DNA of 64,000 nucleotides. It comes from Rhizobium sp. 16-449-1b. GTDB lineage: Bacteria > Pseudomonadota > Alphaproteobacteria > Rhizobiales > Rhizobiaceae. The notes under the pieces are model-generated. The model worked only from the letters and a program-made list of their open reading frames with translations. It was not told where the DNA came from and ran no database searches. The position numbers were made by a program, and so were the translations under genes. The stretch spans positions 43,331 to 107,330 of the forward strand of contig NZ_JAGHMH010000017.1 in assembly GCF_017741935.1 (NCBI RefSeq). The letters run 5' to 3'. Shown piece by piece: positions 16,713 through 27,314 of the stretch. How positions within the stretch are numbered: position 1 is the stretch's first letter; the number at the start of each line of letters is the position of its first letter.

Positions 16713-17738
16713 TCAGTCTCTCCCGGCAAATGTGGGTGCGGCGTGATCGCTCTCGGCGGAGGCCATCAGGCGCCTGGGGTCGCGCGCGAGCCAGATGGTG
16801 ACCGTAAGTCCCTGCCCGCTCTCGTGCCCCGGATGAAGATCGACGACCTGCTCGATATCGAGCCCCGCCTTGCGCAGCCAGTCGGTCATCGACTGGTGCG
16901 AGAAGCCGAGACGCACATGCGCGTGGTCGTCACGAAGATATTCCAGCGTGTGAGGCGCCAGATCGATGATGACGAGCCGTCCGCCCGGGCGCAGCATGCG
17001 CGCCGCTTCCCCGATGGCGATTTCCGGCTGGTCGAAGAAGTGCAGGACCTGATGGATCGTCACCAGATCGAAATCCTGCGCCTCGAAAGGCAGGTTCAAG
17101 ATATCGGCATGGCGCACCGAGGCCTTGGTGATGCCCGTCCGGTCGAGATTGGCGCGGGCGACGCTCAGCATGTCGCGGCTGGCATCGACGCCGATCGCGC
17201 GACGATAGAGCCCCGACAGAAGCTCCAGGATGCGGCCGGTGCCGGTGCCGAGATCGAGCAGCGAATCGATCGGCTGGCTGCCGAGCAGCCGGATCACGGC
17301 GGCATCGACCTCCTCGTCGGCCGCGTGCAGGCGGCGCAGTTCGTCCCACTCGGCGGCGTTGCGGCTGAAATAGGCCTGCGCCCGCTCCGAGCGCTGGCGC
17401 TTGACGGCATCGAGCCGCTCGCCATCGCGCAGGATGACAGGATCGTTCTCGGAGGCATGCGCCAGAAGATTGCGCACGAAGTTCGCCGCCTTCCCTTCCT
17501 GCCGCAGCCGGAAATAGGCCCAGGCGCCTTCCTGGTAGCGATCGATCAGATCGGCTTCGCCAAGCAGCTTGAGATGGCGCGAGATACGCGGTTGGGATTG
17601 GCCGAGAATTTCGGTAAGGTCAGTCACGGTCACGTCGCCGGCGGCCAGCAGCGCCAGAAGACGCAGGCGCGTCGGCTCACCCGCCGCCCGCAGCACATCC
17701 ACCAACGCATCCAAACCTAGCCTGACGGGTTCACCCAT
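16713..17738 (-). CDS. ArsR-type regulator fused to an AdoMet methyltransferase-fold domain
   Basis: This 341-residue two-domain protein carries a winged-helix ArsR domain at residues 10-95. Its recognition helix lies around ILGQSQPRISRHLKLLGEADLI (split over 44-65). A class I methyltransferase-like domain at 135-320 has LLDLGTGTGR (160-169) and a VDAS acidic loop. Known SahR-type regulators of the ArsR family control methionine-cycle genes in response to S-adenosylhomocysteine. The fused domain here could be the ligand sensor. It overlaps the metF unit and has a palindrome right at its 5' end, which suggests autoregulation. I start at ATG 17738; ATG 17756 would lie inside that palindrome. 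Whether the enzyme domain is active is unknown. Confidence 0.88.
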   Translation of the reverse strand: MGEPVRLGLDALVDVLRAAGEPTRLRLLALLAAGDVTVTDLTEILGQSQPRISRHLKLLGEADLIDRYQEGAWAYFRLRQEGKAANFVRNLLAHASENDPVILRDGERLDAVKRQRSERAQAYFSRNAAEWDELRRLHAADEEVDAAVIRLLGSQPIDSLLDLGTGTGRILELLSGLYRRAIGVDASRDMLSVARANLDRTGITKASVRHADILNLPFEAQDFDLVTIHQVLHFFDQPEIAIGEAARMLRPGGRLVIIDLAPHTLEYLRDDHAHVRLGFSHQSMTDWLRKAGLDIEQVVDLHPGHESGQGLTVTIWLARDPRRLMASAESDHAAPTFAGRD

Positions 17739-17753
17739 ATCCGATCCAATCAA

Positions 17754-17775
17754 CATATAAAGATATCTTTATGTG
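17754..17775. promoter_or_regulatory. Palindromic operator of the ArsR-methyltransferase/metF unit
   Basis: A perfect 16-bp palindrome, ATAAAGATATCTTTAT (17757-17772), extends to a near-perfect 22-bp inverted repeat. It ends 15 bp before the chosen start of the regulator gene. The same core occurs once more in the window, upstream of metH (52309-52328). On the - strand both copies are preceded by TTxAC, so the operator abuts a -35-like element. Confidence 0.82.
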
Positions 17776-17850
17776 AAATGATTTGGTCGTGCAAGCGGGA
17801 TTTCGATCGGTTCACGAAATTCCCTGCGCAAATCGCGACATGGGCTCCCA

Positions 17851-17880
17851 CAAAAAAGCCCCGGCGAACCGGGGCTTTTC
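17851..17880 (-). terminator. Rho-independent terminator of ettA
   Basis: Read leftward, AGCCCCGG-TTCG-CCGGGGCT is followed by TTTTTG. It lies about 30 bp past the ettA stop codon. Confidence 0.85.
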
Positions 17881-17906
17881 TTGCAGTTGCTCTTCCGAGC
17901 GAAGGC

Positions 17907-19556
<1,650 letters not shown>

Positions 19557-19690
19557 CGGTAATTCTGCTCCGGGGGAAATTGGTTTGCCGCTATGTAGGC
19601 GAATTGGCGCCCGGGGGCAACGCGCCAGCGGCAAAATCCACCCGCTTTGTCGCAGATCACCCGCAGTTTGCGGCTGAAAGTCAGCCCACT

Positions 19691-21499
19691 CTACCGCAGC
19701 GCGGCATGATCGATCCGGAAAAGCTGGAAATCGCTGCGCGTGGGCGGATTGACCCGCTCAAGCCCCGGCCAGCCATCCCCACGCGCCAACGCGGCATAAA
19801 GCGGCGCCTGCTTCGGATCGGCTTCGAGAGGAAAGCGGCAGACGGCGACATAGTCGAAAGGCGCCAGCGCCTCGCGACGCAGCTGCGGGTCCGAGGTCAT
19901 GAACGCCTGGAAGATCCGCTTCATTCCGGGCGATGCACGATGGAACGGCATGGCGGCGACCGAAAAGCCCGATGGCGCCGCCAGGATCAGAGGCATGGCG
20001 ATCCCTTGCGGCGCGGCGACGCGGCCCGGCGGGACGGTTTGAAGCACGGAGAAATCCTGCCGCTCGCACTCGCTCGCCACCATATAGTCGACCTCGTCGA
20101 ATTTATGCTGAACCGACGGCACCAGCACGAAGAAGACACAAAGCGCGACCGCAACGGCAGCAGCGGCAACCGCGGAAAGCCGGTACATTTTGTCGAAAGC
20201 CTGTGATTTCATCGTCATCGTCGCGATGACGGCGGGAAGGAACACCGGCATCAGCGCGATCGGAAAGCGAATGTTGCGCGTCACGAAGAAGGTAAGAACG
20301 AGGGCACCCAACGCCATGAGATAGGCGATTGCTGGTCCGAATGACCGCTCCCGCATTTTGAACCACACCAGCGGACCGACATAGGCGCCGACAGCAGCCG
20401 TCAACGCCAGGAGGAGCAACAGATCATATTGCCCGTTCTCGTAGAAATACCGGATGCTTTTTTCCTGCCATACCCGGTCGAACCACAGCTCCCGCGACAC
20501 CGGGTCGATGATGCCGTAGGGCCCAGAAATGCAGGATGGAAAAAGGTAGGCGGCCACGATCAGGACGGCAACGGCCGGAATTGCCAGCGCAAGGAGCCGC
20601 ATGAAAGGCCCCGCGCGATCACTCTGGATCGCCACCCCCGCACCGAGAACCATGGAGAATGCCGACAGCAGGAAAATGTAAGGAGCGGAGAAGGCGTCGC
20701 ATTGCGTCGAAACGGCAGCAGCGGGGCCGAGGAACGCCAAAGCCGACACAAGCGTGACGATCACCATCGAAACGGATGCGGCGACGACGACGGTGCGAAC
20801 CCCGGCGACATTTCCGATGTAGCAGGCAACGAGCCCGGCATAGGCGATGACGACGAGTGGAAGACACTCGAGCCCGATCACCGTCGAGATCGCAGCACCC
20901 GCGCCGATCATCAGCCCCCCTGCCCGATCCCATCGAACCAGCCCGGCGATGATCATCATGAGAGCGACGATCTGGACGTTATGGTGATCAATGCGCCCCG
21001 GTGTAAACTCCAGCACGCCCATGCTCATGAGAACGGTGGCGAGCATCAACGACAGCGTGAGCGTCGTTTCCGTCAGCGAAAACCCCGCAAGCAGGCGCCG
21101 TGCGGTCGCCGCAACCAGCAGGCAGCAGAGCGAAAGGAGCATCGGCGGCCAGACCTGAAAGGCAATCGAGAGCGCCTGAGCGGTCGGCATGAAAGGCTGC
21201 AGCAACCAGGCGATTGCGACATAAGGGAGATCGACCAGCCGTGACCATGGCGACACGTAAGTCATCGGCATCGAGATGAAGGGAAGCGACAGATCGAACC
21301 AGTGCCCCTGCGGGGACAGCAGGTGCCGAATCTGGAGTTCGCGCAACTGATCGTCGATATCGCTGACGAACCTTATCCCATCAACGAGATCGAACAGCAC
21401 CATTGCCAGGGCGGTCGCGTAGACGATCAGGAACATGCGCCATAACGGCATCTCGCCTGCAGCAGTCTGATCGCTTTCACATGCCACCATCTCGGACAT
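19691..21499 (-). CDS. Polytopic membrane protein, GT-C glycosyltransferase-like
   Basis: This 602-residue integral membrane protein has roughly 12 hydrophobic segments and a soluble C-terminal domain of about 150 residues. Just after the first membrane helix comes VSDIDDQLR (around residue 44-52). An acidic D-x-D/DD motif in the first outer loop is the hallmark of GT-C lipid-linked-sugar transferases such as ArnT, PMT and STT3. Further on, GRIDHHNVQ (about 168-176) resembles conserved motifs in that superfamily. The likely role is transfer of a sugar from a polyprenyl carrier to an envelope acceptor. No specific family is recognised. It stands alone between ettA and the RNase T2 gene. Confidence 0.65.
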   Translation of the reverse strand: MSEMVACESDQTAAGEMPLWRMFLIVYATALAMVLFDLVDGIRFVSDIDDQLRELQIRHLLSPQGHWFDLSLPFISMPMTYVSPWSRLVDLPYVAIAWLLQPFMPTAQALSIAFQVWPPMLLSLCCLLVAATARRLLAGFSLTETTLTLSLMLATVLMSMGVLEFTPGRIDHHNVQIVALMMIIAGLVRWDRAGGLMIGAGAAISTVIGLECLPLVVIAYAGLVACYIGNVAGVRTVVVAASVSMVIVTLVSALAFLGPAAAVSTQCDAFSAPYIFLLSAFSMVLGAGVAIQSDRAGPFMRLLALAIPAVAVLIVAAYLFPSCISGPYGIIDPVSRELWFDRVWQEKSIRYFYENGQYDLLLLLALTAAVGAYVGPLVWFKMRERSFGPAIAYLMALGALVLTFFVTRNIRFPIALMPVFLPAVIATMTMKSQAFDKMYRLSAVAAAAVAVALCVFFVLVPSVQHKFDEVDYMVASECERQDFSVLQTVPPGRVAAPQGIAMPLILAAPSGFSVAAMPFHRASPGMKRIFQAFMTSDPQLRREALAPFDYVAVCRFPLEADPKQAPLYAALARGDGWPGLERVNPPTRSDFQLFRIDHAALR

Positions 21500-21573
21500 C
21501 AGTCGCCACTCATGCTATTGGTCACCGCCAGCCCGAGACGATAGACGTCAAAAATTGAGATTATCCTACGACC

Positions 21574-22308
21574 TCAAAATCCCGCCGCGTCGACGATGCC
21601 CTCGTTGCAGCCGAAGGATGTCCGGCCCGCTCCCTGGATGAGATCGCCGAGATCCCTGCCCTTCCCATCCGTCGCATCCGCTGAAAGACCGATCGTCAGT
21701 TCGCTGATGACGCGGCTGTTGCCGGCGCGGCGGCAGCTCATCTTTACCCGGTCGCCGGCGCCTGGGCCGAAGCTCTTGTCGAAGGCCGCCTTGATCGCGT
21801 CTCCAGCCAGTGACTTGCCGATATTGGCGGCGAACAGCTCCTGGACGGCAGATCCGTTCAAGTCCTCGATCAGCCGCACGGCATCGCCGAAATAGGCGTC
21901 GGCGCTCATGCCGGTGCAGGTGCCGTGCTTGATCCATTCATGCCGCTCGAGCGCCGATTGCGTGCCGGGCATCACCTTGTCGAGCGATGCCTTCGTCTCG
22001 GCCGAGAGCTTCACCTCCGGCAGGTCCTTCCAGTCGCCGCCCTTATCGGCAGAGCGATCAGCGTCGGAAACGCCGCAATAGTCCTTGCGCATCGGCCAGA
22101 GCCCGTGCAGCGAGAAGTTCTTGGCGTCGTAGCGGTCGCTGCCCTGGCTGGAGCATTCAGCCTTGCGCTGGTTGGTCTGGCAGAAGGCCGGCTGCCAGCT
22201 GGCCGCGAGAATGAAGCGCGTGCGCCCGCCGCCCTCCTGCGCGAAAGCCGGGACTGCCATGATCGACAGCAGGAACAATGCGATGACGCGAAAACCGAGA
22301 TTGCCCAT
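21574..22308 (-). CDS. Secreted ribonuclease T2
   Basis: This periplasmic T2-family ribonuclease cuts single-stranded RNA through a 2',3'-cyclic phosphate. The two catalytic signatures are present: FSLHGLWP with His68 and HEWIKHGTC with His123, Glu124 and His128. Both are complete, so activity is expected. Starting at ATG 22308 (GGGGAT 6 nt upstream), a signal peptide runs to about residue 23 (VPAFA-QEG). Cysteines in the CAS regions fit the usual disulfides. The 244-residue length is normal. It is divergent from the alpha/beta hydrolase gene. The role is probably nucleotide scavenging, as with E. coli RNase I. Confidence 0.93.
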   Translation of the reverse strand: MGNLGFRVIALFLLSIMAVPAFAQEGGGRTRFILAASWQPAFCQTNQRKAECSSQGSDRYDAKNFSLHGLWPMRKDYCGVSDADRSADKGGDWKDLPEVKLSAETKASLDKVMPGTQSALERHEWIKHGTCTGMSADAYFGDAVRLIEDLNGSAVQELFAANIGKSLAGDAIKAAFDKSFGPGAGDRVKMSCRRAGNSRVISELTIGLSADATDGKGRDLGDLIQGAGRTSFGCNEGIVDAAGF

Positions 22309-22463
22309 ACCCATCCCCACAAAAGAACAATTCATGAACATGAAAGCACGCGGCGCATCGGCAGGCAAGCGGCAAAACGCGCCAAGCGAAAATCTCCGGC
22401 ACAACTTAGCCTGCCTGTTGCATTTGACCGCTGTTCTGGTCTTCTCCCGCCACGGAGGAAATC

Positions 22464-23402
22464 ATGTTTGCAGAAACCCGGCGCCTCGACCATGCGGGCG
22501 CTTCACTGGCCTATCATTATCAGCAGCCCGAAGGCACTGAGCGCGGCATTCTCTTGATCAGCCATGGACTGGCCGAGCACTCGAAACGCTACCAGCGCTT
22601 TGCGCAAGCGATGGCCGCACGCGGTTATCACGTCTACGCGCACGACCATCGCGGTCACGGCGAGACCACCGCGCCGGACGCGCCGATCGGTCGCTTCGCA
22701 AGGCGTAATGGCGCGATCTACGTCGTCGACGATATCGAGGCGATGCGCGACGAAGCCGCGACCGAGCATCCGGGCCTGCCGATCATTCTTTTCGGCCACT
22801 CCATGGGCGGGCTGATCGCCCTCAACGCGGCCGTCACCTATCCGCGAAAATTCGACGCCGTCGCCGTCTGGAACTCGAACTTCAATCCCGGCCTCGCCGG
22901 CCGCGCCGCGCAGGCGATCCTGTTGATCGAGCGCGCGCTCAAAGGCTCCGATGTCCCGAGCGACCTGCTGCCGAAGCTGACCTTCGGCACCTGGGCGAAA
23001 TCGGTCGCCAACCGCCGCACGGATTTCGACTGGCTGTCGCGCGACCCCGCCGAGGTCGGCAAGTATGTGGCCGATCCGCTCTGCGGCTTCGGCGCCTCCG
23101 TTTCGCTGTGGCTCGACCTCTTTGAGCTCACCTTCAGGGCGCCGCAGAAAGAACATCTCGCCCGCCTGCCGACCGAGACGCCGATCCACCTGGTGGGTGG
23201 CGGCCAGGATCCGGCGACGGAGAACGGAAAAGCCATTCTCTGGCTCTCAAACCATTTGAAAACGCATGGCTTCTCCCGTATCAGCACTGAGATATATCAG
23301 GACATGCGCCACGAGACCTTGAACGAGATCGGCGCCGGTGCCGCCATATCGGCATTCGCCGATTGGTGCGATCAGGCAACCGCTCAGCCCGTGAACGGCT
23401 GA
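22464..23402 (+). CDS. Alpha/beta hydrolase, monoacylglycerol-lipase/lysophospholipase type
   Basis: This 312-residue serine hydrolase resembles PldB-type lysophospholipases and monoacylglycerol lipases. ISHGLAEHSKRYQRFA (32-47) is the family oxyanion block, GHSMGG holds nucleophile Ser113, and the catalytic His is probably in DMRHETLNE near residue 285. YAHDHRGHGET is also diagnostic. No signal peptide is seen, so it acts in the cytoplasm. A strong GGAGGAAATC ribosome binding site precedes ATG 22464. It heads a four-gene rightward series with a 36-bp gap to the transporter gene. Confidence 0.9.
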   Translation: MFAETRRLDHAGASLAYHYQQPEGTERGILLISHGLAEHSKRYQRFAQAMAARGYHVYAHDHRGHGETTAPDAPIGRFARRNGAIYVVDDIEAMRDEAATEHPGLPIILFGHSMGGLIALNAAVTYPRKFDAVAVWNSNFNPGLAGRAAQAILLIERALKGSDVPSDLLPKLTFGTWAKSVANRRTDFDWLSRDPAEVGKYVADPLCGFGASVSLWLDLFELTFRAPQKEHLARLPTETPIHLVGGGQDPATENGKAILWLSNHLKTHGFSRISTEIYQDMRHETLNEIGAGAAISAFADWCDQATAQPVNG

Positions 23403-23438
23403 TCCCGGTCCCCTACCCCAAAACCAGAGAATTCCGTC

Positions 23439-24398
23439 ATGAGCAGCAACACGGCAACCGGCACCAGCAACACCCCGTCGGAAGTGATGATGGGGCTGAT
23501 CCTGATGTTCATTTCGGTGCTGCTGTCGCCCATCATCGACATTTTCTCCAAGCTTGCCATCAGCACGGTCCCGTCCGGCCAGATCACCGCGGCGCGCTTC
23601 GGCGTGCAGGCGCTCTGCATGCTGCCCATCGTGCTCTGGCGCGGAAACCTCACCGACATCACCTGGAAGCAGAGCTTCTTCCACGCCATCCGCGGCGCCA
23701 TCATCACCGTCTCGATGATTTCCTTCGTCACCGCGCTGAAATACATGGCGGTCGCCGATGCAATCGCCATCTTCTTCGTCGAGCCGATCATCCTGACGAT
23801 CCTGAGCAGCATCTTCCTCAAGGAAAAGATCGGCTGGCGCAGATATACGGCCTGCGGCGTCGGCTTTTTCGGCGCGATCCTCATCATCCAGCCGAGCTTC
23901 CAAGAGGTCGGTTATGTCGCACTTCTGCCCGTCGTCTGCGCGGTCTGCATCGCCATCTCCGCGATGATGAACCGGGCGCTGGCGCAGCGCGAAGACCCGT
24001 GGGTCATGCAGTTCCACATGAGCCTCTGGGGCCTGCTCATCTGCGCCGTCCTGCTCTATCTCGGCCATGGCAGCGGCTCCGATATCCTCGACCCCGTCAT
24101 CCCCGACACCCGCGCCTGGCTCTATCTGCTGGGCGTCGGCGTCACAGCCGCGATCGCCGGCATCTTCGGCGTCTATGCCTACCGCTCGGCGCCGGCCTCG
24201 ACGCTCGCCCCGCTGCAATATTTCGAGATCGTCTCCGCCACGGCCTTCGCCTGGCTAGTCTTCGGCGATTTCCCGGATGCGCTGAAATGGCTCGGCATAT
24301 CGATCATCATGGGCTCCGGCTTCTACATCATCTGGCGCGAGCGGCGCTTTGCATCGAAGCCCGTATCCGATACATCTGAGGAGACGCGGGCACCCTGA
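23439..24398 (+). CDS. EamA-family (DMT) transporter
   Basis: This 319-residue membrane protein has about ten transmembrane segments in two EamA repeats (roughly residues 20-150 and 165-300), the drug/metabolite transporter architecture. Motifs such as AARFGVQALCMLPI in helix 2 and FVEPIILTILSSIFLKEKIGW at the end of the first repeat (split here) fit the family. It probably exports or imports a small metabolite. It is sandwiched between a hydrolase and a CoA-transferase with short gaps (36 and 18 bp), so it likely moves a substrate or product of that pathway. The substrate cannot be read from the sequence. Confidence 0.88.
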   Translation: MSSNTATGTSNTPSEVMMGLILMFISVLLSPIIDIFSKLAISTVPSGQITAARFGVQALCMLPIVLWRGNLTDITWKQSFFHAIRGAIITVSMISFVTALKYMAVADAIAIFFVEPIILTILSSIFLKEKIGWRRYTACGVGFFGAILIIQPSFQEVGYVALLPVVCAVCIAISAMMNRALAQREDPWVMQFHMSLWGLLICAVLLYLGHGSGSDILDPVIPDTRAWLYLLGVGVTAAIAGIFGVYAYRSAPASTLAPLQYFEIVSATAFAWLVFGDFPDALKWLGISIIMGSGFYIIWRERRFASKPVSDTSEETRAP

Positions 24399-24416
24399 TC
24401 TGATCGTGGGAGGAAC

Positions 24417-25613
24417 ATGACGCAGACCCAGCCTAACAAAGCGCCGCTCACAGGCATTCGTGTCATCGAGCTCGCGCGCGTGCTGGCTGGCCCCTGGGCC
24501 GGCCAGATGCTGGCCGATCTCGGCGCCGATGTGATCAAGGTCGAAAACCCAGATGGCGGCGACGATACAAGGCACTGGGGTCCCCCTTTCGTCGAGGGTG
24601 CCGATGGCGAAAACCTCTCGGCTGCCTATTACCACGCCGCCAATCGCGGCAAGCGATCCATTGTCGCTGATCTCCGCAGCGAGGAAGGCCAGGCGCTGGT
24701 CCGCCGGCTGGTCGCCACTGCTGATGTCGTCATCGAGAATTTCAAGCTCGGCGGCCTCGTCAAATACGGGCTGGATTACGAGAGCCTGCGCCAGATCAAT
24801 CCCAAGCTCGTCTATTGCTCGATCACCGGCTTTGGCCAGACAGGCCCCTACGCGAGCCTCGCCGGCTACGACTACATCGTCCAGGGCATGTCCGGCTTCA
24901 TGTCGATCACGGGCGAACCCGATGGACAGCCGATGAAGGCGGGCGTCGCCATCGCCGATATCTTCACCGGCATCTACGCGGTCTCGGCGATCGAGGCAGC
25001 CCTCATCCACGCGCTGAAGACGGGCGAAGGCCAGCTGGTCGACATGGCGTTGCTCGACGTCCAGTCGGCGGTGCTCGCCAATCAGAACATGAACTACCTC
25101 ATATCCGGCCGCCCGCCGACGCGCCTCGGCAACGCCCATCCCAACATCTCGCCCTACGAGGTGGTCCCCACCGCAGACGGCTACCTCATCCTCGCCATCG
25201 GCAATGACGGCCAGTTTCGCCGACTGTGCACCATTCTTGATCTTCCTGGCATCGCCGACGACGAACGCTTCGCCACCAACAAGGCCCGCGTCGCCAATCG
25301 CGACGAGGTGAGACGGCTGGTCTCGACCGAAACGCTGAAGTGGGCGAAGGCCGATCTTCTTGCGGCCTGCGAAGCGAATGCGGTCCCCTCGGGCGCGATC
25401 AACACCATCGAGGACATGTTCAACGATCCGCAGATCGTCGCGCGCGGCCTGCGCATCGATCTCGAGGATAGCGCCGGCACTGTCATTCCCGGTGTCAGGA
25501 CGCCCGTCGTCCTGTCGCGGACGCCGCTCAGCTATGAAAGGCCCAGTCCGCGACTGGGAGAGCACCAGGAGGAGGTGCTCGCGGAACTCATCCAATGGGA
25601 GGGGAACAAATGA
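24417..25613 (+). CDS. CoA-transferase family III (CaiB/BaiF)
   Basis: This 398-residue class III CoA-transferase moves CoA between carboxylic acids. The N-terminal signature GIRVIELARVLAGPW-GQMLADLGADVIKVE (broken here) is unmistakable. So are NRGKRSIVADLRS, VENFKLGG-type, and the GYDYIVQGMSGFMSITGEPD block. GGGAGGAAC precedes the ATG. Its stop overlaps the start of the ThDP enzyme by 4 nt, so the two are translated together. Formyl-CoA:oxalate transferase with oxalyl-CoA decarboxylase is a known pairing of these two families. However, the partner here resembles acetolactate synthase more than oxalyl-CoA decarboxylase, so the acid involved is open. Confidence 0.9.
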   Translation: MTQTQPNKAPLTGIRVIELARVLAGPWAGQMLADLGADVIKVENPDGGDDTRHWGPPFVEGADGENLSAAYYHAANRGKRSIVADLRSEEGQALVRRLVATADVVIENFKLGGLVKYGLDYESLRQINPKLVYCSITGFGQTGPYASLAGYDYIVQGMSGFMSITGEPDGQPMKAGVAIADIFTGIYAVSAIEAALIHALKTGEGQLVDMALLDVQSAVLANQNMNYLISGRPPTRLGNAHPNISPYEVVPTADGYLILAIGNDGQFRRLCTILDLPGIADDERFATNKARVANRDEVRRLVSTETLKWAKADLLAACEANAVPSGAINTIEDMFNDPQIVARGLRIDLEDSAGTVIPGVRTPVVLSRTPLSYERPSPRLGEHQEEVLAELIQWEGNK

Positions 25614-27268
25614 AACGGACAGGCGGAGAACTGATCGTCGAGGCATTGAAGGCAAATGGGGTGAAACGCCTCTCCTGCGTTCCCGGCGAGAGTTTCCTCG
25701 CCGTCCTCGACGCGCTTTACGATAGCGACATCGAGGTCATCGTCTGCCGCCAGGAGGGCGGCGCCGCGATGATGGCCGATACCTGGGGCCGCCTCACCGG
25801 CGAACCCGGCATCTGCATGGTCACCCGCGGCCCCGGAGCCACCAACGCGACTGCCGGCCTTCATATCGCCAGGCAGGATTCGATCCCGATGATCCTCTTC
25901 ATCGGCCAGGTCCAGCGCGATGCGCGCGAGCGTGAAGCCTTCCAGGAAGTCGAATTCCGCCGCGCGCTCACCGAATACGCCAAGTGGGTGGGCGAGATCG
26001 ACGACGCGGCCCGCATCCCCGAATTCGTCACCCGCGCCTTCGCGCTCGCCACCTCCGGTCGCCCCGGCCCTGTCGTGTTGTCACTGCCCGAGGACATGCT
26101 GCGTGACACGGTCGAGGCGCCCCGCGCCAGGCGCTACTCGCGCGTCGAAGCCCATCCGGGCCGCAGCCAGGTCGACGACTTCTATCTGCGCCTGCTGAAA
26201 GCCGAGCGCCCCATGGTCATCCTCGGCGGCTCGCGCTGGGATGCCGATGCGGTGGCCGACTTCAAGACTTTCGCCGAGCGCTTCAGCCTGCCGGTCGGCT
26301 GCTCCTTCCGCCGCCAGATGCTGTTCGATCATCTGCATCCTGGCTATGCCGGCGATATCGGCGTCGGCATCAATCCCGAGCTGGCGCGGGAGATCAAGGA
26401 GAGCGATCTGCTGATCCTGCTCGGCTGCCGCATGTCGGAAATGCCGTCCTCGGGCTATACGCTGATCGATATCCCCTACCCGCAGCAGCAACTCGTCCAC
26501 ATCCATCCAGACCCGTCCGAACTCGGCCGTATCTACCGCCCGGATCTCGCCATCGCGGCAAGCCCGCAGGATTTCGTCGCAGCGCTTGCCGATCTCGAAG
26601 CCCCCACGCAAGCACGATGGGCCGACCGCACCGAGCGCATGCATCAATCCTATCTCGCCTGGTCGACACCGCCGCAAACGGGACCGGGCGACGTCCATAT
26701 GGGTCCGATCATGGCGTGGATCGAAGAGAACACGCGGCCCGACACCATCTTCACCAACGGCGCCGGCAATTATGCGACATGGCAGCACCGCTACCACCGC
26801 TTCCGGCAGTTCAACACGCAGGCAGCCCCGACATCCGGCTCCATGGGCTATAGCGTCCCCTCAGCCGTCGCCGCCAAGGCGCTGTTTCCGGATCGTGAAG
26901 TCATCTGCTTTGCCGGCGACGGCTGCTTCCTCATGCATGGCCAGGAATTCGCCACCGCCATCCGCTACAAGCTGCCGTTCATCACGCTTGTTATCAACAA
27001 CGGCATGTACGGTACGATCCGCATGCATCAGGAGCGCGAATATCCCGGACGTGTCAGCGGCACTGGCCTCACCAACCCCGATTTCGCGGCCCTTGCCCGC
27101 GCCTATGGCGGCCATGGCGAGACGGTGGAGAAAACCGAGGACTTCGCCCCCGCCTTCGAACGTGCCCGCGAAAGCGGCCTGCCCGCTATCATCGATATCA
27201 AGCTCGACCCGGAGGCGATCACACCGACACGCACGCTCTCGGAAATCGCGCAAACAAAAAGCCGGTGA
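25610..27268 (+). CDS. Thiamine-diphosphate-dependent enzyme, acetolactate-synthase-like
   Basis: This 552-residue ThDP enzyme has the full N-, middle and C-terminal domains. Catalytic Glu49 lies in CRQEGGAA. The ThDP/Mg motif runs from GDGCF (about residue 436) to NNGMYG (about 463). MVTRGPGATNAT and QRDAREREAFQE resemble the acetolactate synthase/glyoxylate carboligase branch. The start ATG 25610 overlaps the CoA-transferase stop (ATGA) and has GGAGGGG upstream, preferred over 25595. It could be a 2-oxoacid decarboxylase or carboligase acting with the CoA-transferase. The true branched-chain acetolactate synthase is usually paired with a small subunit, which is absent here. Confidence 0.88.
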   Translation: MKRTGGELIVEALKANGVKRLSCVPGESFLAVLDALYDSDIEVIVCRQEGGAAMMADTWGRLTGEPGICMVTRGPGATNATAGLHIARQDSIPMILFIGQVQRDAREREAFQEVEFRRALTEYAKWVGEIDDAARIPEFVTRAFALATSGRPGPVVLSLPEDMLRDTVEAPRARRYSRVEAHPGRSQVDDFYLRLLKAERPMVILGGSRWDADAVADFKTFAERFSLPVGCSFRRQMLFDHLHPGYAGDIGVGINPELAREIKESDLLILLGCRMSEMPSSGYTLIDIPYPQQQLVHIHPDPSELGRIYRPDLAIAASPQDFVAALADLEAPTQARWADRTERMHQSYLAWSTPPQTGPGDVHMGPIMAWIEENTRPDTIFTNGAGNYATWQHRYHRFRQFNTQAAPTSGSMGYSVPSAVAAKALFPDREVICFAGDGCFLMHGQEFATAIRYKLPFITLVINNGMYGTIRMHQEREYPGRVSGTGLTNPDFAALARAYGGHGETVEKTEDFAPAFERARESGLPAIIDIKLDPEAITPTRTLSEIAQTKSR

Positions 27269-27294
27269 GCAGTCTTTCTGCTCACCGGCTTTCG
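27261..27294. terminator. Terminator overlapping the 3' end of the ThDP gene
   Basis: A perfect 12-bp stem (GCCGGTGAGCAG / CTGCTCACCGGC, 5-nt loop, 27261-27289) has an A-tract before and TTT after it. It can end the rightward operon and also the leftward RidA gene (TTTTTG on that strand). The last two sense codons and the stop of the ThDP gene lie inside the first arm. Confidence 0.8.
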
Positions 27295-27314
27295 AAATCG
27301 CAATGGAAACGATC

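Noticed and set aside
24417..27268. Oxalate degradation (frc/oxc) reading of the CoA-transferase and ThDP pair
   Set aside because: The ThDP protein has acetolactate-synthase-branch motifs and does not resemble oxalyl-CoA decarboxylase as I know its sequence. I keep the substrate open.
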